This document shows positions 1-13,597 of a stretch of 64,000 nucleotides of DNA, piece by piece. This DNA is from Temnopleurus reevesii (taxonomy: Eukaryota > Echinodermata > Echinoidea > Temnopleuroida > Temnopleuridae), in NCBI GenBank assembly GCA_036244855.1, contig BQKZ01000697.1:26160-90159 (forward strand), read 5' to 3'. Every line of letters begins with the position of its first letter. Within the stretch, counting starts at the first letter, position 1. A program made the translations under genes and the position numbers. The notes beneath the pieces are model-generated. The model searched no databases, was not told where the DNA came from, and was given only the letters and a program-made list of their open reading frames with translations.

Positions 1-957
1 TGAAAGAAGAGAGGAGAAGGTGGAAATGAGAAGAAAATGTTATTGATTTGTATAAATAAATCATGAAAATATCTTCATGTTAGTAAAAAGAATTAAACTA
101 ATCAGCTCGTAAAATAATATCCAGATATTCATCCAACCCACAGTGGAGTTATTTTTAAACAATCCTGATAGCAAATAGAAAAAAGTAGGGGAAGTGTTAC
201 AATTCTTTCATTTCGCTTGGGAGCTAAAAAGAAGAAAAGGGGCAGTCCTCACTTATATTCCGTTTGTTTTCCTTCTTTATTTTTCTTGGGTTCCCTAAAT
301 TTTCAGAGGATCCACCCCTCAGTCCCCCCCCCCCCCCAATCAGGACCTGAGGATGTATGCCTGTTGTAAGTGGCAACACAGATATGTCATGTTATATACT
401 CAATTTTCACTTATAAAAAAAAATTATTACAGTCGCGACATGTCCAATGTAAATGCTGGAGCTAGTAACATAAAGCGATACGACTTTTTCAAAATTGATC
501 GTACCGCAATTCTGCCATAGACTTTACGTTACATAGACTTTACGTTACAGGCGGCTGGTCTAATTTGTTTCTCATGTTTACTTTGACCGGTAATCGACTG
601 TCTCCTTTTCTATCAAGAAGTAAATACTAAACAAAACCCGAATAACAAAGCAGGACTGACAACAAGTAGGCATTGTGTACAAAGTCTTTGTCATCAAACA
701 GTCTGACGTCAACACTATATCTCAGAAAAATTAATGTAAAGGTTTCTTTGAAATCGGGTGCGTAGATTCCTAACAACATTTCCTACTACTAGACACGGAA
801 GTGAACCTTAGTCAAGTATATCCATTCATTTCATTTCATTTCATTTATCTATTTATTCTGTTTCTTTCATTTTTTTCATAACAAACAAAACAATTAAATG
901 GACATGAATATATATTAATACATTTTTTTAACAGTAAAAAAAGAAAATTAATGTTTA
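1..957. other. Intergenic, no gene seen
   Basis: AT-rich DNA without a recognisable coding exon. It holds a short C homopolymer near 325-339 and a small pentanucleotide run (ATTTC-type) near 826-850. Nothing else could be assigned. Confidence 0.6.
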
Positions 958-1668
958 AGGCATAAAATTATATTTAGTATAAAATTCGCAGATTTGCAAA
1001 AAAATAAAACGAAAACTGAAAAGGACAAGCTTGTATGAAACATGTCCTTAGTTACAAGAATACAATTCAATCATGGTTTCTTTACATGTAGTGCTACAAT
1101 ACTATTTGCGGTAAATTTGTATTAGGATTTAACATAATGAGCACAGATATTGCTTATACCTGTATATTAATTTACAAAAAACATTAAGATAATGCAACAA
1201 AACAAAGGAAGTATAGATGAAACGACGAAAAAACACAAAACAAAACAAACCAATTAAAATGATTATTTCCAGTAATCTAAAGCCAAATAAAGTTGATAAT
1301 AGATTCAAATACATATTTCTCGCCAACAAACAGAGTATCGTGATATTCTTCATGTCAGTAACAATTAAACTACAATACTTATAATCTGGTTTGGGTTTGC
1401 ATACACGTTGCTCTGTTTGCATGTAAAGCTTCAGAGAGAGTATTATGCATAACATTTATTGATAAACCCGCAACACGATACAACCTGTTTACGCAAAATT
1501 AAGTCGAACGCCAATTCAATGGTCCTTTGCAATGCTATTCAAATCTTTACCGGCTTGTGATTGTTGTATCCGCACAGTTCAATACTCAGCGTAGGAATCT
1601 ATTACAGCATGACCCACCTTATTTTTCGAAAATAGTTTACATCGTGATCCGCCTGTTAATTGCGTGTG
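958..1668. repeat. Duplicated segment, copy 1 (ends at single N 1669)
   Basis: The segment starting AAGGCATAAAATTATA and ending GTTAATTGCGTGTG recurs, diverged by several percent, at about 1670-2868. The two copies are separated by one N at 1669. Copy 1 lacks about 500 bases present in copy 2 (roughly 2096-2616). A single N between imperfect repeats suggests an overlap of two haplotype contigs rather than a real tandem array. Confidence 0.75.
1470..1655. repeat. Dispersed ~185-bp repeat, copy 1
   Basis: A block beginning AACACGATACAA and ending near TTTACATCGTG. Related copies lie at 2657-2855 (allelic-type duplicate) and at 35094-35272 inside a transporter intron, so the block is dispersed and not just part of the local duplication. 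The ends resemble a short inverted pair (AACACGAT / CGTG), suggesting a small non-autonomous DNA element of unknown family. Confidence 0.6.
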
Positions 1669-1669
1669 N

Positions 1670-2868
1670 AAGGCATAAAATTATACTTAATATAAAGTTT
1701 GCAGATTTGCAAAAAATAAAACGAAAACAGAAAATGACATGTTGAAAAGCAAGCTTGTATGATACATGTCCTTAGTTACAAAATACAATGCAATGGTTTC
1801 TTTACATGTAGTGCTATAATACTATTTTGCGGCAAATTTGTGTTAGGATTTAACATAATGAGCACAGATATTGCTTATACCTGTATATTATTTACAATAA
1901 AAAACATTAAGATAATTTAACAAAACAAAGGAAGTAGGTTGAAACGATGAAACGACGAAAAAAAAATGATTATTTCCACTCATCTGAAGCCGAATAAAGT
2001 TGATAATAGATTAAAATTCATATTTCTCGCCAACAAACAGAGTATCGTGATATTCTTTATGTTAGTAACAATTAAACAAAAATACTTTTACTTTTAATCC
2101 GGGGGGGGGGCAATCAAATCTTAAACCTTAACCCATGAATGTAATAAATATTAACTTTTACTTTCCTTTCAAATAAATTAATTACTTTATGCTCATTATT
2201 TTCTTGCAAATTATGTTTTACTTAGTTTATTTATTACAACTTAGAATAATTTTTGTAATTTCTGTAATTCGATTATATTGTTTCTTTTCTTATTATCTTG
2301 TTTGTTTGTCAATGTATTCTAACGTAGTTCTTCTTCTATTTCTTCTTTTTCTTCTTTTCTCCTTCTTCTTCTACCTCTTCTTTTATGTTTCACCTGGATC
2401 CATGCATGGAAGACCAGTAGTGTCGTGCCTGGCACTGCTGATTGGGATATCCAGCCGATTCATCTTTTTGATTTATCATGTATATATGTAAGCATTTTGT
2501 ATAATTCATTTTGTTTGTATTTTTGTTTTGTTTCTTTTTATTTAAATCGAAAAAATACTATACTATACTATACTATCTGTAAAGCTTCTGGCAAGCTTTT
2601 AAGCTGTTAAGAAAAATCTTTTGTTTAGAGAGAGTATGCATAACATTTACAATTATTGATAAACACGCAACACGATACAATCTGTTTACGGAAAATTAAG
2701 TCGAACGCCAATTCGATGGTCCTTTGCAATGCTATTCAAATCGGAACCGGCTTGTGATTGTTGTGTCCGCACAGCTCAATACTCAGCGTAGGAATCTATT
2801 ATAGCATGACCCACTTTATTTTTCGAAAATAGTTTACATCGTGATCCGCCTGTTAATTGCGTGTGTTT
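1670..2868. repeat. Duplicated segment, copy 2, with ~500-base extra insert
   Basis: Matches 958-1668 at both ends, but contains an additional AT-rich stretch at about 2096-2616. The extra stretch starts with a G homopolymer (2101-2110) and ends in a short ATACT tandem (about 2556-2575). Terminal short tandems of this kind are common at the 3' ends of non-LTR retroelement fragments, but no coding trace of one is visible. Only the duplication is certain; the nature of the insert is not. Confidence 0.7.
2657..2855. repeat. Dispersed ~185-bp repeat, copy 2
   Basis: Second copy of the block at 1470-1655. It shares its core (GCTATTCAAATCGGAACCGG) with the distant copy at 35094-35272. Confidence 0.6.
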
Positions 2869-5705
2869 CAGCTGAAATACTTCATTTATATAAATTATTC
2901 TCATGATAATTAAAATGATCGTAAATGTTAAAGGTTGAACATTATTTTGAACTCGCAATTATGTCATATCGGAGTCTTTACTTTAGCATAGTCCGTGTGT
3001 TCAGCCAAAATGTGAACAGCTTGCCAATAAATGGAAATACTGTAGTTCATTCGTCTTTGAATATTAATGCATTGATTTGCTTTTTTTACAACATACATAG
3101 CCATGTACTTTCGCTTATGATGATTCATATTCTAGTTATAATTTACGTTTTAAATTATAATTTCTATTAATAGATATTGATAATCGAGTATAATTTCCCT
3201 ACCATATCTGTAAGGTCTTATTAGTCAATGGAAGACAATGAGAAGAAAGTTTTGATTTCTTAAAATAAACGTTTTGCACTTTCACTTTACATTTACGTTC
3301 ATTCATTCTTGGCAAGTTCATAATACATGTACATCAAATATAGTACTAAAATATATACATCCTGTTTCGGTGGATATATCACTAGAATAAACTTATACAA
3401 AGAATCGTAAGTACACTTTCTTTAATATCACTAAAATTGACCAACGCCACTTGTAATTCGTGTATTTTCACGAAATTATAACAAGGGTAGAGCGTTGAAC
3501 GGAGCCGTCACCATAGTTTCAATTTCATTTAATCGTGTTCTTCTATTCATAATCACATTTAACCAGTGTGCTCTTTGAACTGCTGCTATGTTTAAACAAC
3601 AGGTTTAGATTTCAATTCAATTCAATTTATTTAGTCACTTCAACAGAAAATAACAAACTTGGATGACATAAGTGATGACTTGAAAATTCTAATCATACTA
3701 GGAATATATTCATTTTACAAGATGTTTGTCAAGCTTCCTTGTTTAACCTATAAATTAAAAAAAAAAAGACTTTTCAATACGTCAGAGAAATACCCTCACA
3801 CTCACAAAGTATTAAGTTATCAGTTTTTTATTCCTCTATCTTGTGGTGGTTCAGCAATTATTTGCAGTATTCAAACTGATGGTCTGAAACAGAGGAATGA
3901 TGAAAATAATCTTAAATGACGACATTTTCTCGTTTTATCCAATAATACACAAAGTCGGATTGGTGTATAGAATCAACAAGCTTTATGATGGCAGTGTATT
4001 TATCTTGCAGTCATGGAAATATTGGCCAATTGTGCCTTGTACTTCCCCTTTCCCCGGCGAATATATTGTGGAAAAAGGTCGTGACCTGCCCTCCTTAAAT
4101 AAGAAACAAAAAGGGTCATGGAACAAACATCACCTCAACAATATAAGGTACTGGTATTCCACCCAAATTGAGAAAGATAACTTCATGAATATTCTTTTTG
4201 AAAGATGTTATTGCTTGAAAACTCAAACGGTAGCGGGTGTACGTCATCCTTGACAATGATTTTTTTTTGCTATTGAGACGCAATCATCCAATTGAGTCGA
4301 AATGGCAAGGATGTGCGCTATTCAAGAAATGATATTACATTAAACAAAACATACAATTCAGTCCATCCCACACAATGGTAGTATTGTCAATTTGAAGAAA
4401 GGAAAAGAGTTTGAAAAAAGCAGTATGGGGTGAGAAAATTGGAGGAATATCCACCACATGATAACAAGACCTTGAATAGGAGTGGAATGTTTAGACACAC
4501 TGGGAAAACAGAATATGAAAGAGTTCTTACGGTCTGATTGTCCCATATTTAATATTTTTCAAATTTCTTTTTAGCTTTACATTCATAGAGTAAGACTTTT
4601 CCAAGCTAAAATCTGATTTTCCATGAATTCAGTGTTATGTAAAAAAAAATAGATAACAAATATAACTGACCACCAATCGATTAAGCTTGAAGATGTGCTG
4701 TAATAGATATACTTATAATCATCCTAACAATGACCTATCTAAAAGCTGGCTCCAACATTCAAAACAATTTTAGTAACTGACTGAGGCGCAAATTGATGAT
4801 CATATTTTCATCTTTCAATTAAAACTTACTTTTCATATCGGGATGAGATTTTGTACAGAGTATAGGATAGCATAATCCAGCAACAGAGCAAAATTCAAGG
4901 ATTTTTAATAAAGTTTGCAAAAGCATTATTCTACCTTTAAACGGTAACTTGTTAACCATTTTTGAAGAAATGTTTTGACCAGGAAAAGAACATGGTGAAG
5001 GGTTTAATAACGGTAAGTTAATAAAATGCGGGAGAAAAGGGTTTTGATTTGCCTTTTTTTTCTTCAATTGTATATCATACATGGACCGTGGGACGTTTTA
5101 AAAATGGAAGGGCTAAAATTGAAATGAATGTGCATTTACAATTTTAAACATTCCGCATGGAGTTGCAAGCATTCGCTGAATACGGTTGGAGTGCAGCTGC
5201 CCGGGCCCGGTATTCTCCAGCAAGTAATAGAGCTCTCCCCCCCCCCCAAAAAAATGTAGGGAGTCAAATGGGCTGCAGCTATACCCCCTCCTATTTTCGA
5301 CGGACATGGGGGCGGTATGTTTTAATTGTTTAATTTCGTATGCATTTCATTGTTTCTACCGCTTGTTTTTTAATCGTTTTTTCGCTCGAAAATTATTGAA
5401 GAACACATTAACAAATATCCATGCTAAATTAAATAAATTTCTGCCAAGAGAATGAAAATGTCGCGACTTTTATGATTTCCAGTAGAAAACCCAATATTCA
5501 TTTGACTTTGTGCCAATCAAAATCACTGTAAATTGGAACTCTTTCTATATATTTCTCCGAACGCTTTGAACATCTAATGTGGGATGGAAATGTGCGCTAT
5601 ATTATGATATTAATGTATTATTGTTATTTTTCATTATAATTATCAAATTATTATAATGCGGTTGTTACAATGCTCCTTGAAGAGGTTCATCTGATTGGTA
5701 AATCT
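2869..5705. other. Intergenic, no gene seen
   Basis: AT-rich. An open frame at 3897-4253 (+, 118 codons) has no recognisable domain and no exon-like context, so I do not call it a gene. Short A, C and T homopolymers are scattered through the interval. Confidence 0.5.
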
Positions 5706-5773
5706 ATAATAATAGCGAATTTCATTAATTCACAATCAAATGATTGTGAATTAATGAAATTCGCTATTATTAT
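5706..5773. repeat. Perfect 33-bp inverted repeat with 2-base loop
   Basis: Arms 5706-5738 and 5741-5773 are exact reverse complements separated by AA. The arms start ATAATAATAGCGAATTTCAT. The flanks share the word GGTTGTTACAATG on both sides (near 5659 and 5774). It may be a very young foldback element or a sequencing/assembly hairpin artefact. Confidence 0.85.
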
Positions 5774-6557
5774 GGTTGTTACAATGTTATTAGTGAGGGG
5801 AGCGTATATATGTGTGCATTGAAATATAACATAAGGATCGAGTTTATGGAAACCTTTCATCAAATTAAAATAAAATCATACATGGAAGAACATAATTTAT
5901 TTGGCACTCGAGGAAATCCTTTTTACTGGCTTGAACAAGGTCGTAATTGGAATGGGCGTAAAACTGTTCTTTTCGTTGAATTTGACCGAGCTAACGGGGC
6001 TCAACCCGGAAGTAATTAATTCTTCGTTGATCATTGAGGTCAATGCCATGGTGATGTATCAAATACTTCCTCGAAAACCATGATCAGGGTTACTGTCTTG
6101 AAGTGCGATGGTCATAAAAATTGAAGTTTGTGGACAGTAGTTCTTGGTTATCGGCCGACAAAGCCTGTATGATCAGCGTTCTGACGTCATAGATATTGCA
6201 ATGAATGATATAGTCTTGTAAACTAAACGCTTATACTCATCTCATTCGATTATTTGTTATTGGCATTGAACCGACCAAACTTTACATACGGGTTATGTCT
6301 TTTATTTCACCATAAGCTATATGTAACTGTGTAAATATGAAGAAGATTATTTGCATGCCCACTCAGTACGTCGAATTAAAAAAATATATATATCGGGCAT
6401 GAATTGGTTTGTTCTCGTTCACTGATTAATAGACGACCCCAACAGAAATTTGAAGAAAAAAAAACAACCATACGAAATGTTTTTATCTCACAACCGTCAG
6501 ACTATTAAAAGACAATGAACTTTTGAATTGTTTATCTCTTCATTCAAAAAAAATTCT

Positions 6558-6716
6558 GGGCGGTGTTTCACCAAGTCGTTCTTAAAGTTACGCACCACTT
6601 TACGTTCGACTGGTATCAGTTCTTGCTCTGGATGCGCGTAATAACGCACAAGAAGGGGTACCAGTCGAACATAAAGTCGTGCGTAAAGTCTTTCTTATCT
6701 TGGTGAAACACCGCCC
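6558..6716. mobile_element. MITE, TIR GGGCGGTGTTTCACCAAG
   Basis: The 159-bp element begins GGGCGGTGTTTCACCAAG and ends with the exact reverse complement CTTGGTGAAACACCGCCC. Inner arms also pair partly (CCACTTTACGTTCGACTGGT against ACCAGTCGAACATAAAGT). No coding capacity. Degraded relatives ending ACCGCCCTT-like occur just upstream of the transporter TM1 exon (about 15985-16053). Confidence 0.85.
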
Positions 6717-7695
6717 TGGATGGGTATTTACTATTGCTTTCGTTTAGCTATAGCCGTTTCATTGGTGTCAGTACTATAACATGATTAGCGACCATGAAAC
6801 AATCATGATTTAACAAAAGCGGTTTTAGAATTTCACAGTTCTTTGAAGCAGGGACTTCGCAACGTTTTAAAAAGTGTGCATGTGTGTGGGTTTCTTTTTT
6901 TTTTTGGGGGGGGGGGGAGGGCGGGTGCTGCGGGTTACAAATTTGACACACTACAAAGTCTCAACTGAAAAAAAGTTGGGGGAGCTGCTCCCGGCCCCAA
7001 AATCTGGTTCCGCGGTTCACTGTGTACATTCCAAATGAAACATTGTGATTTATTATTTCGTGTCGTATCATTTCAACTAGTCGATTAATCTTTCCATAAC
7101 AATTCATGAACGGATAGCCTACCGCGAATGGGTTCAGTTATAGGCATCGGAACGATGTGTTAACCTGAAGCTTTCGGGAAATGAGCTACTATCCACGAAA
7201 AATAGTTTTCAGCCCAGAAGTTATTTGTTTTTACAGAAATCATATATGGTCGCCACAAAGAATTAAAGAGTTCTAAAAGCGACTTTTTTCATGTTGTACC
7301 ACTGCTTATGTGTCTCCGTGAGGGCAAACCCAAACTATATTAATTTAAGTTCTTTATAATGTTTACATTTCCACACAAAAAGGCATTGAACTTGTCTTTG
7401 GAAACATCTCAAAATCCGTGTTCTTATGTTTACTTATAGTATAATCATGTGTTTAGAACAACTGGTTTAGTGTAAATCTAGGGCACATAGGCCTAGGGAA
7501 AAAATTCAATGTTTTTGAGCTCTTAATCTGTAAAGTGCTTCAAAACCATGTCCGGTTACTATAATATTGAAACTTCTTAATACACATCGCAAAGTTTGTT
7601 TAACAACGTTGCAATTTCAATTGCTTGTTTGCCCGTGTTATCGATTGCATTGGTGAAGCGGTTTACCCCCACTACACCGCAGGATGATGCATTGA

Positions 7696-7712
7696 TGAGT
7701 CAATTTATAAAA
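7696..7712 (+). promoter_or_regulatory. Candidate core promoter (TATA box, adjacent AP-1-like site)
   Basis: TTTATAAAA at 7704-7712 is a good TATA match. It is preceded immediately by TGAGTCA (7696-7702), an AP-1-type heptamer. It lies about 185 bases before the candidate first coding exon of the SLC6 transporter (7896-7910). The location and motif make a start site near 7735 plausible. This is inferred from motif and position only. Confidence 0.35.
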
Positions 7713-7895
7713 CGACTGGAGGTCGACGTCTGTGTTTGGACTAGCATAGACCAATGACACCATAAAGGGGCGTGATTTTCACCAGGTTGGTTCAGACTTG
7801 AGTTGAAGTTGTTGTTGGAAGCACACTGCCAAGAGATCGGAAGTTTTGGGAACAAAGAATATCTTATCAAACATTTTCGGACTCGTGCTATCATC

Positions 7896-7910
7896 ATGGA
7901 TGAGAAAATT
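7896..7910 (+). CDS. SLC6 transporter, candidate exon 1 (start codon)
   Basis: ATG followed by four codons (MDEKI) and a strong donor GTGAGT at 7911. Joined to the next supported exon at 16426, the phase is correct and the acidic/lysine-rich cytoplasmic N-terminus continues naturally. A TATA-like box lies about 185 bases upstream. Such a short exon cannot be proven from sequence; another first exon within the long intron is possible. Confidence 0.4.
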
Positions 7911-10900
7911 GTGAGTATATAGATTTTTAAGATGCAATTCGTTTATTACAATTCCATTGTCTTTATTGCCATGATCGTAATTTCATGAACTATTACTATT
8001 AGTTTATTCGCTTTTTCATAATTCTTTTACAATATTTCCTATTATAGTTTTGGAAAAAACATTTGAATTTTGATACTTTGGATTAAAAATGGTCAGGGTT
8101 GTGATGTTAACGGGCATACTTATTTTATGATGTGAACCCATATATGGTTACATAAATGTATTATTTTTTTCAAATAATTACTAAGAAAACTTGGAAATAA
8201 AATCAATGTTCTTCATCAAAAGTTAATGATTTTGGACCCGCATTATTTCGAATTTTGTGATATGCTAAAAAGTGTCAATAGTTGATATAAACTTGATCGT
8301 TTCCTTACACTCTTCCGTTTTGTCGGAGCAAATTCAAAACGTTTGTTATCATTATTCTTATCATTTTTTTTATAAGCTTTAAAATAAAAAAAAATGTTAA
8401 TGTATAGGAATTTGCCATTGAAGGGCGCAATGTAATAAACCCGGAATCGCTGAAATTTAATTCTATAGAAAATGAGGGTTTTTTTTTAAAGCAAGAGATA
8501 TACGATAAAAGTGTTTTTAGATATTTTCGACACTATAAAGCTTATAGTAAAAATATAAGTACTATATAGCTTGGAAACATCGGTTGTTGGTTGTAAAAAA
8601 AAAATAATTTCAATTTTGTTTCGAAATGTCTTTATGACAGGTCTTTTTCAAATATGATCTGGCGTAAACACACGAAATAACATTTTTTGATTCTCAATAT
8701 TTTTTTTGCAAAAATAAAGTATATCTCATAAATTGGTCAGAATCAAGAACTTTTTGTTTCAAAGGGTATATTGGAATTTGGAATTTATTCATTTGAACGT
8801 CATTGACATGTACAGCCAACATTTTGTTCTGATTACATTTTTTTTCATACACATTGTGTTATATCAAACAAATTATACAAAATAAAGAAAATATAAATGA
8901 TTTAGTAACAATAATGAAACAATTGTATATGAGATTAAATAAATATTTGACAACAACCATTTGTTACAATACACATCGAATCTATACAATTAATACATAT
9001 TTATAGGTCAAATTTAAACAATTACAAATTATCATGGTTTGTATGTGTTATATAAAGACCCCCGAACAGTAAATTCGTGTTTTTATTAAACGGCTATTGT
9101 GATTTGTGATTGCTTGCGCACAATGAATGACCTCATCTTCACTTTACTCAGGTTAAGATAAATTATATCATGAAAAAATACGTTAGATAGACTTTCAAAA
9201 TATTTTGTTGTATGTATAGCATAAAAGTGATTTCATTTCAATATAGTGTTTTTTATGATTTTCAAACCAAATGAAGCATGAATATTTGGTCTACATTTGA
9301 AAGTTCACTTCGTGTTTTGGTTTTTGAAGTTGTCTTTTTTTGTTTGTTCGTGTCTATAATATTCACACATCCCAGCCTTTGTTGTCATTCATCGTTCGTC
9401 CTTGTGCAACCATGTTTGTTTGTTTAGGGCATTATTAAATCATTTCAGATTTAAAGCAAACACTGATGTTATACTATCATGTGGGTTGACATTATCCGTA
9501 TTGGATTTATCTTGAAGCAAATGGTCCGACTAAAAGGCTATCAGTTTGTGACATTTTTCTCAAACTTTTTTTCTGTCTCCTGAAAAATTAAGAAATTACT
9601 ATTTATTTCTTCCCTATTTATTACGTTTGTCTTTGACGCAGCACAATCATATGGCGGAGGACCATTTTTAAAAACATTCTTACTTCCATGCAGTCTTTAT
9701 TACTTTTATCTGAATTTGAGATGAGAGAACTTTTAGTTCTGAACATTTTGTCATCTGATATCTTTTACGTCGATATCAGTATTTTGTCGAATTGTGATGA
9801 CGATAGCGGACCATTTTGTAGAACTGGTTTTGAATACCATGCACATTTTGTTTTTATCACTGTTGGACCAGCATTGCGCATTCAATTTTTAAGACAAACA
9901 TTGTGGGCAAAAACAACTTTTAAATATTATTATGAGATATTTATTAAAGAAGTAAAGATGTATTTACAGCCTATCTGTTTTTCACCTCCAAATTTGTTTT
10001 GTTATTCTAATAATTTAAGAACAATCAAGAATACGATAACAGTAGTGAGTGTATCAATATAAATTTAGTTGAACCTCGATTAAGATCTTATGGGATTAAC
10101 AAAATTTCATCTTTACATTGAATCCTAACACCAGGGCTAAAATACAATAAAAAACAAAGAAATGGGGCACTAAAATCACTTTGTTGTGTCGATGGATCGT
10201 TAGCTCAGTGCTCTTTTTAATAAGCAGGATGAGGATGGTCTGTGTAGTGATTCTCGCAGCAAAACTTTAAGATATTCAGTGCGTTTAGAGAAAAGTTTTG
10301 CTCTGGTGGTATAACTTGCGTTTCAAAAAGTACATGCATATTGAAAGGGGGACATTGTGACGTAAGTTGAAGTCAATACAGCCGGGGTCTGCATCCCGAC
10401 AACAAGGTCTAATGGAATTCTCGATGGCAGGAACAAATATTATAAAACGAGAACAAAGCGTTGGATTTGGAAATTGTAAATTTATCCAACGGCTTGGTTT
10501 GAGCCATACGGAAGAACTTAGAGACCAGACTAATTACTTTATGGATTATTTTACCCACTTTGGTTTCATCAAGGGGCGCACAGGGGTGAATTTAGACTAT
10601 TGGGGGGGGGGCAGAATATTGAAAGGGGTGATGGGCAGATAGGACAGTTCCAAATTAGAAAAATCCGGAAATATTTTTAAAAGTGCCTCTACTTTTGCTC
10701 AGAGACAGTTTGTTGTAGATAATTTGCTTGGACACTCTGTGAAGTATGTAACATAGTTTGAAAATTTCTCTTCAGAATATGCGAGGTACAATAATGTTTC
10801 CATCATGGAATGCTTAATTACTAAAATTGGTAAATTTTATGATGTAATTCCGTTACCGACATTCTTTATTACCCTAGGGCCATGTGGACAATGTAAATTG

Positions 10901-11793
10901 TTATTCTTTCACATATGCTAGCTCTAACTTTATACTAAATTTTAAGAGTGTGGTTGGTCTCTAAGAGTCTGTCACTGAGCTATAACAGACAAAAAGTGTA
11001 GCTAAAAAAATGACATGTAATTCCGTTACCGCCCATGTGGAATCATCTACTGTAATATTAGCAGGATTAGAGAGAGAATAAGTGTATCGAGGAGAAGGCG
11101 AAAACAAACAAACGCATATACATGATTCAAGCGGTTTTCATTGTAATGTATTATGCAAGGTCATCAATGTAAAGTTTTGTAGGCCCTAAGCAATAAATAT
11201 AGGATTTTAGCCGCCAAACCAACCTTGTAACTTCTGAAAACAACCATTGCGTTTGCCTGCTTGTGTGGATTCGTTTTCATCGGTTGCTCATGGCAACCCA
11301 TTGTAATCAATGAACTTTTACACAGATAACCGTGCTTGCATGCTTGTAATATTCATGGATCTATAATAGTATTATGGATCAAAGGGGAAAATAAAAGAAA
11401 ACATTTTTAATTTGCTTGACGCTGTAATGTACACGATAATGCAGGAATCGCAAACATGGCAAAGGGTTTGTAACGGTCCCACGGCTATGGACATACACGG
11501 CGCCTTTAAGTATAGGAAAAGGTATACAAGGCGATGCGGTGGAAATTACGTGTGGCGTCTCGGCGCGATATATTACACACCACGTGACAATTAAGTCGAC
11601 TAAAGATTTATTGTCAGACATGTTCTTTTGTCGCTCGTCCAAACACATTTGTGGTGAAGCATACCGATACCCCTAGAAACCCGATTCATTCTCATTTTTA
11701 AAAAGAGTTCAATCAAATTTCAGGGGCGGATCCAGAGTCGGCCATGGGGGAGGAAGGTAGCTTATGGATGTGGACCTAGGGTAGGTTTGCTTG

Positions 11794-11895
11794 AGCGACC
11801 CTGGGCCGGTTTGAGGTAGGTTGTTCGTGTTTACACCAACAAATTAACAGCCCCAAACCTACCCCAAAGTGACCCCAAACCTACCCAGGGTCGCT
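11794..11895. mobile_element. Foldback element, arms AGCGACCCTGGG
   Basis: Starts AGCGACCCTGGGCC and ends CCCAGGGTCGCT. The inner arms (GTTTGAGGTAGG against CCTACCCCAAAG) pair imperfectly. Non-coding inverted-repeat element of about 102 bp, family not recognised. Confidence 0.65.
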
Positions 11896-12145
11896 ATTTT
11901 TTTCGGTGTAACAGGGGTCATAGGGAAAATTTTGACATTCGCGCAGCTCGGTTAACCGGACAAGCAAAAAGAAAGTAAAAGAAAAAAGGAGGAGCGGGAA
12001 AGGAAGAATGTTCACTGCCAGTCGGCCATCAACCATTGGCCGATAGGGGAGGGGCCTACATAATAGGACACAGTGATCAAGCGGCACTCATAGGGGGTCG
12101 TGCCAAGCTCGTCACCCCCATCTGCGTATAAAAGAAAAAAGTTCA

Positions 12146-12283
12146 GGGGCCGATTGCTCGAAAAGACGTCTTGACTTGTCACCCTCATTTGCGTTGATAC
12201 GACTATGTTAAGAGGGTGACACAAGAACTTAAGACGCCTTAGCATGAAGAGGATAGCTAAGACTGTTTCGAGCAATCGGCCCC
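12146..12283. mobile_element. MITE, TIR GGGGCCGATTGCTCGAAA
   Basis: A 138-bp element with perfect 18-bp terminal inverted repeats: GGGGCCGATTGCTCGAAA at 12146-12163 and its complement at 12266-12283. An inner pair (CTTGTCACCCTC against GAGGGTGACA) makes it an extended hairpin. No coding capacity. Confidence 0.85.
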
Positions 12284-13597
12284 AGGTTTCTGCAAAGTTT
12301 GTAAAAATCACCAAAAGAATATTGGTCGTGCAATTTCCACGTTAATGATCCATTGATGTAGCAGCAAAGAACTGGAAGGCTCTTTTACTCATTTATTTTT
12401 TTCCCTTTTCTTCGTTTTGATTTATTGTGTTTTCAGAATTTAATGTTGTGTGTGAATGCTTCAAACGAAAGACACATAAAAATTTATTCTTCTTGCAAAT
12501 AGATGTCGCATCATGACATTCATTCCATATTTGAGGAAGTATAGAGATGAAAATCACATTTTGAAAGAAAATATTACAAACATGTAAACAGCAAAACATT
12601 TCCAACACCTTTGATCTCTGAAGTATGGAAGAAAATTTGATTTGGACCGCGTTTTTCGATTCGTCCTGTTTTCATCCTAATCTGGGAAATCATTTTCATG
12701 ACGTAAAGGGGAAATATTAATAATTTCAAAACTCCTCGCCTTAAAAGGCACTAGGTATGTCAAATCTACAATCTACAATGTATATGAAAAAAATGTAATT
12801 AGAACAAAATGTTGGCTGTATTATTTGTCGATGACGTTCAATTGAATAAAAAATTCCAATCCAAATATCCCCAACTGCTCGAGTAACACCTCAATACACG
12901 ACCTGACTTATTTTGTTTAAAAAGTGTGTCAAGGATACTGAGAATGGCACAAAAGTTTTTCTTATGATTTTGACCAATGAATTTCATACAAAATTGTTTA
13001 CAAAATCACGGTCATTTCACAATTGATATTTTTACGTTCCCATTCATTATTTAATATTAATGCATTCTACAGGAATTTATTCCATTGATAAAACCGGACA
13101 CAAATAGTTTTATTTAAGATAAACTGCCTGACCGTTTCATTTTTTTTTTAATTGTTTGACCTCGAAATTTTGTGACGTAGAAGAGGAAAAATGACATTGA
13201 ACGAGCCTCGTTGAATTCCATAATATACAGACGTAGGAAATCTGTCTCACTCCGATACATATATATTGTTTCATCAATATTCAGCGGAGTTTTTATATCT
13301 TATTATTATCTCTTTTTTTTTCGCGGGGGTTTGGTGAATGGCCCGCATTTTAATTTTGTTTAAGACTACGCCTCGACACTGCTTCTTAAAGTTCGTTGTT
13401 TTATGAATCACAAACTTTTAAAAGAACTTGGAAGACTTTAGCCAACTGACTCGGTGATTATCAAAATATTTCAACAAAATCATAATGAGTGTTGGCATTT
13501 TGGAGAATTACTGCTTCCGCAGGGTAATATGCGGTTAACACCATCATGTAAAATAAATTGTAGAATATGAATGATCAATTTCTAAAATCTGCCCACA

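Noticed and set aside
3897..4253. 118-codon open frame
   Set aside because: No recognisable domain and no splice or promoter context.
9688..10062. 124-codon open frame in the first transporter intron
   Set aside because: No domain recognised; composition like surrounding AT-rich intron.
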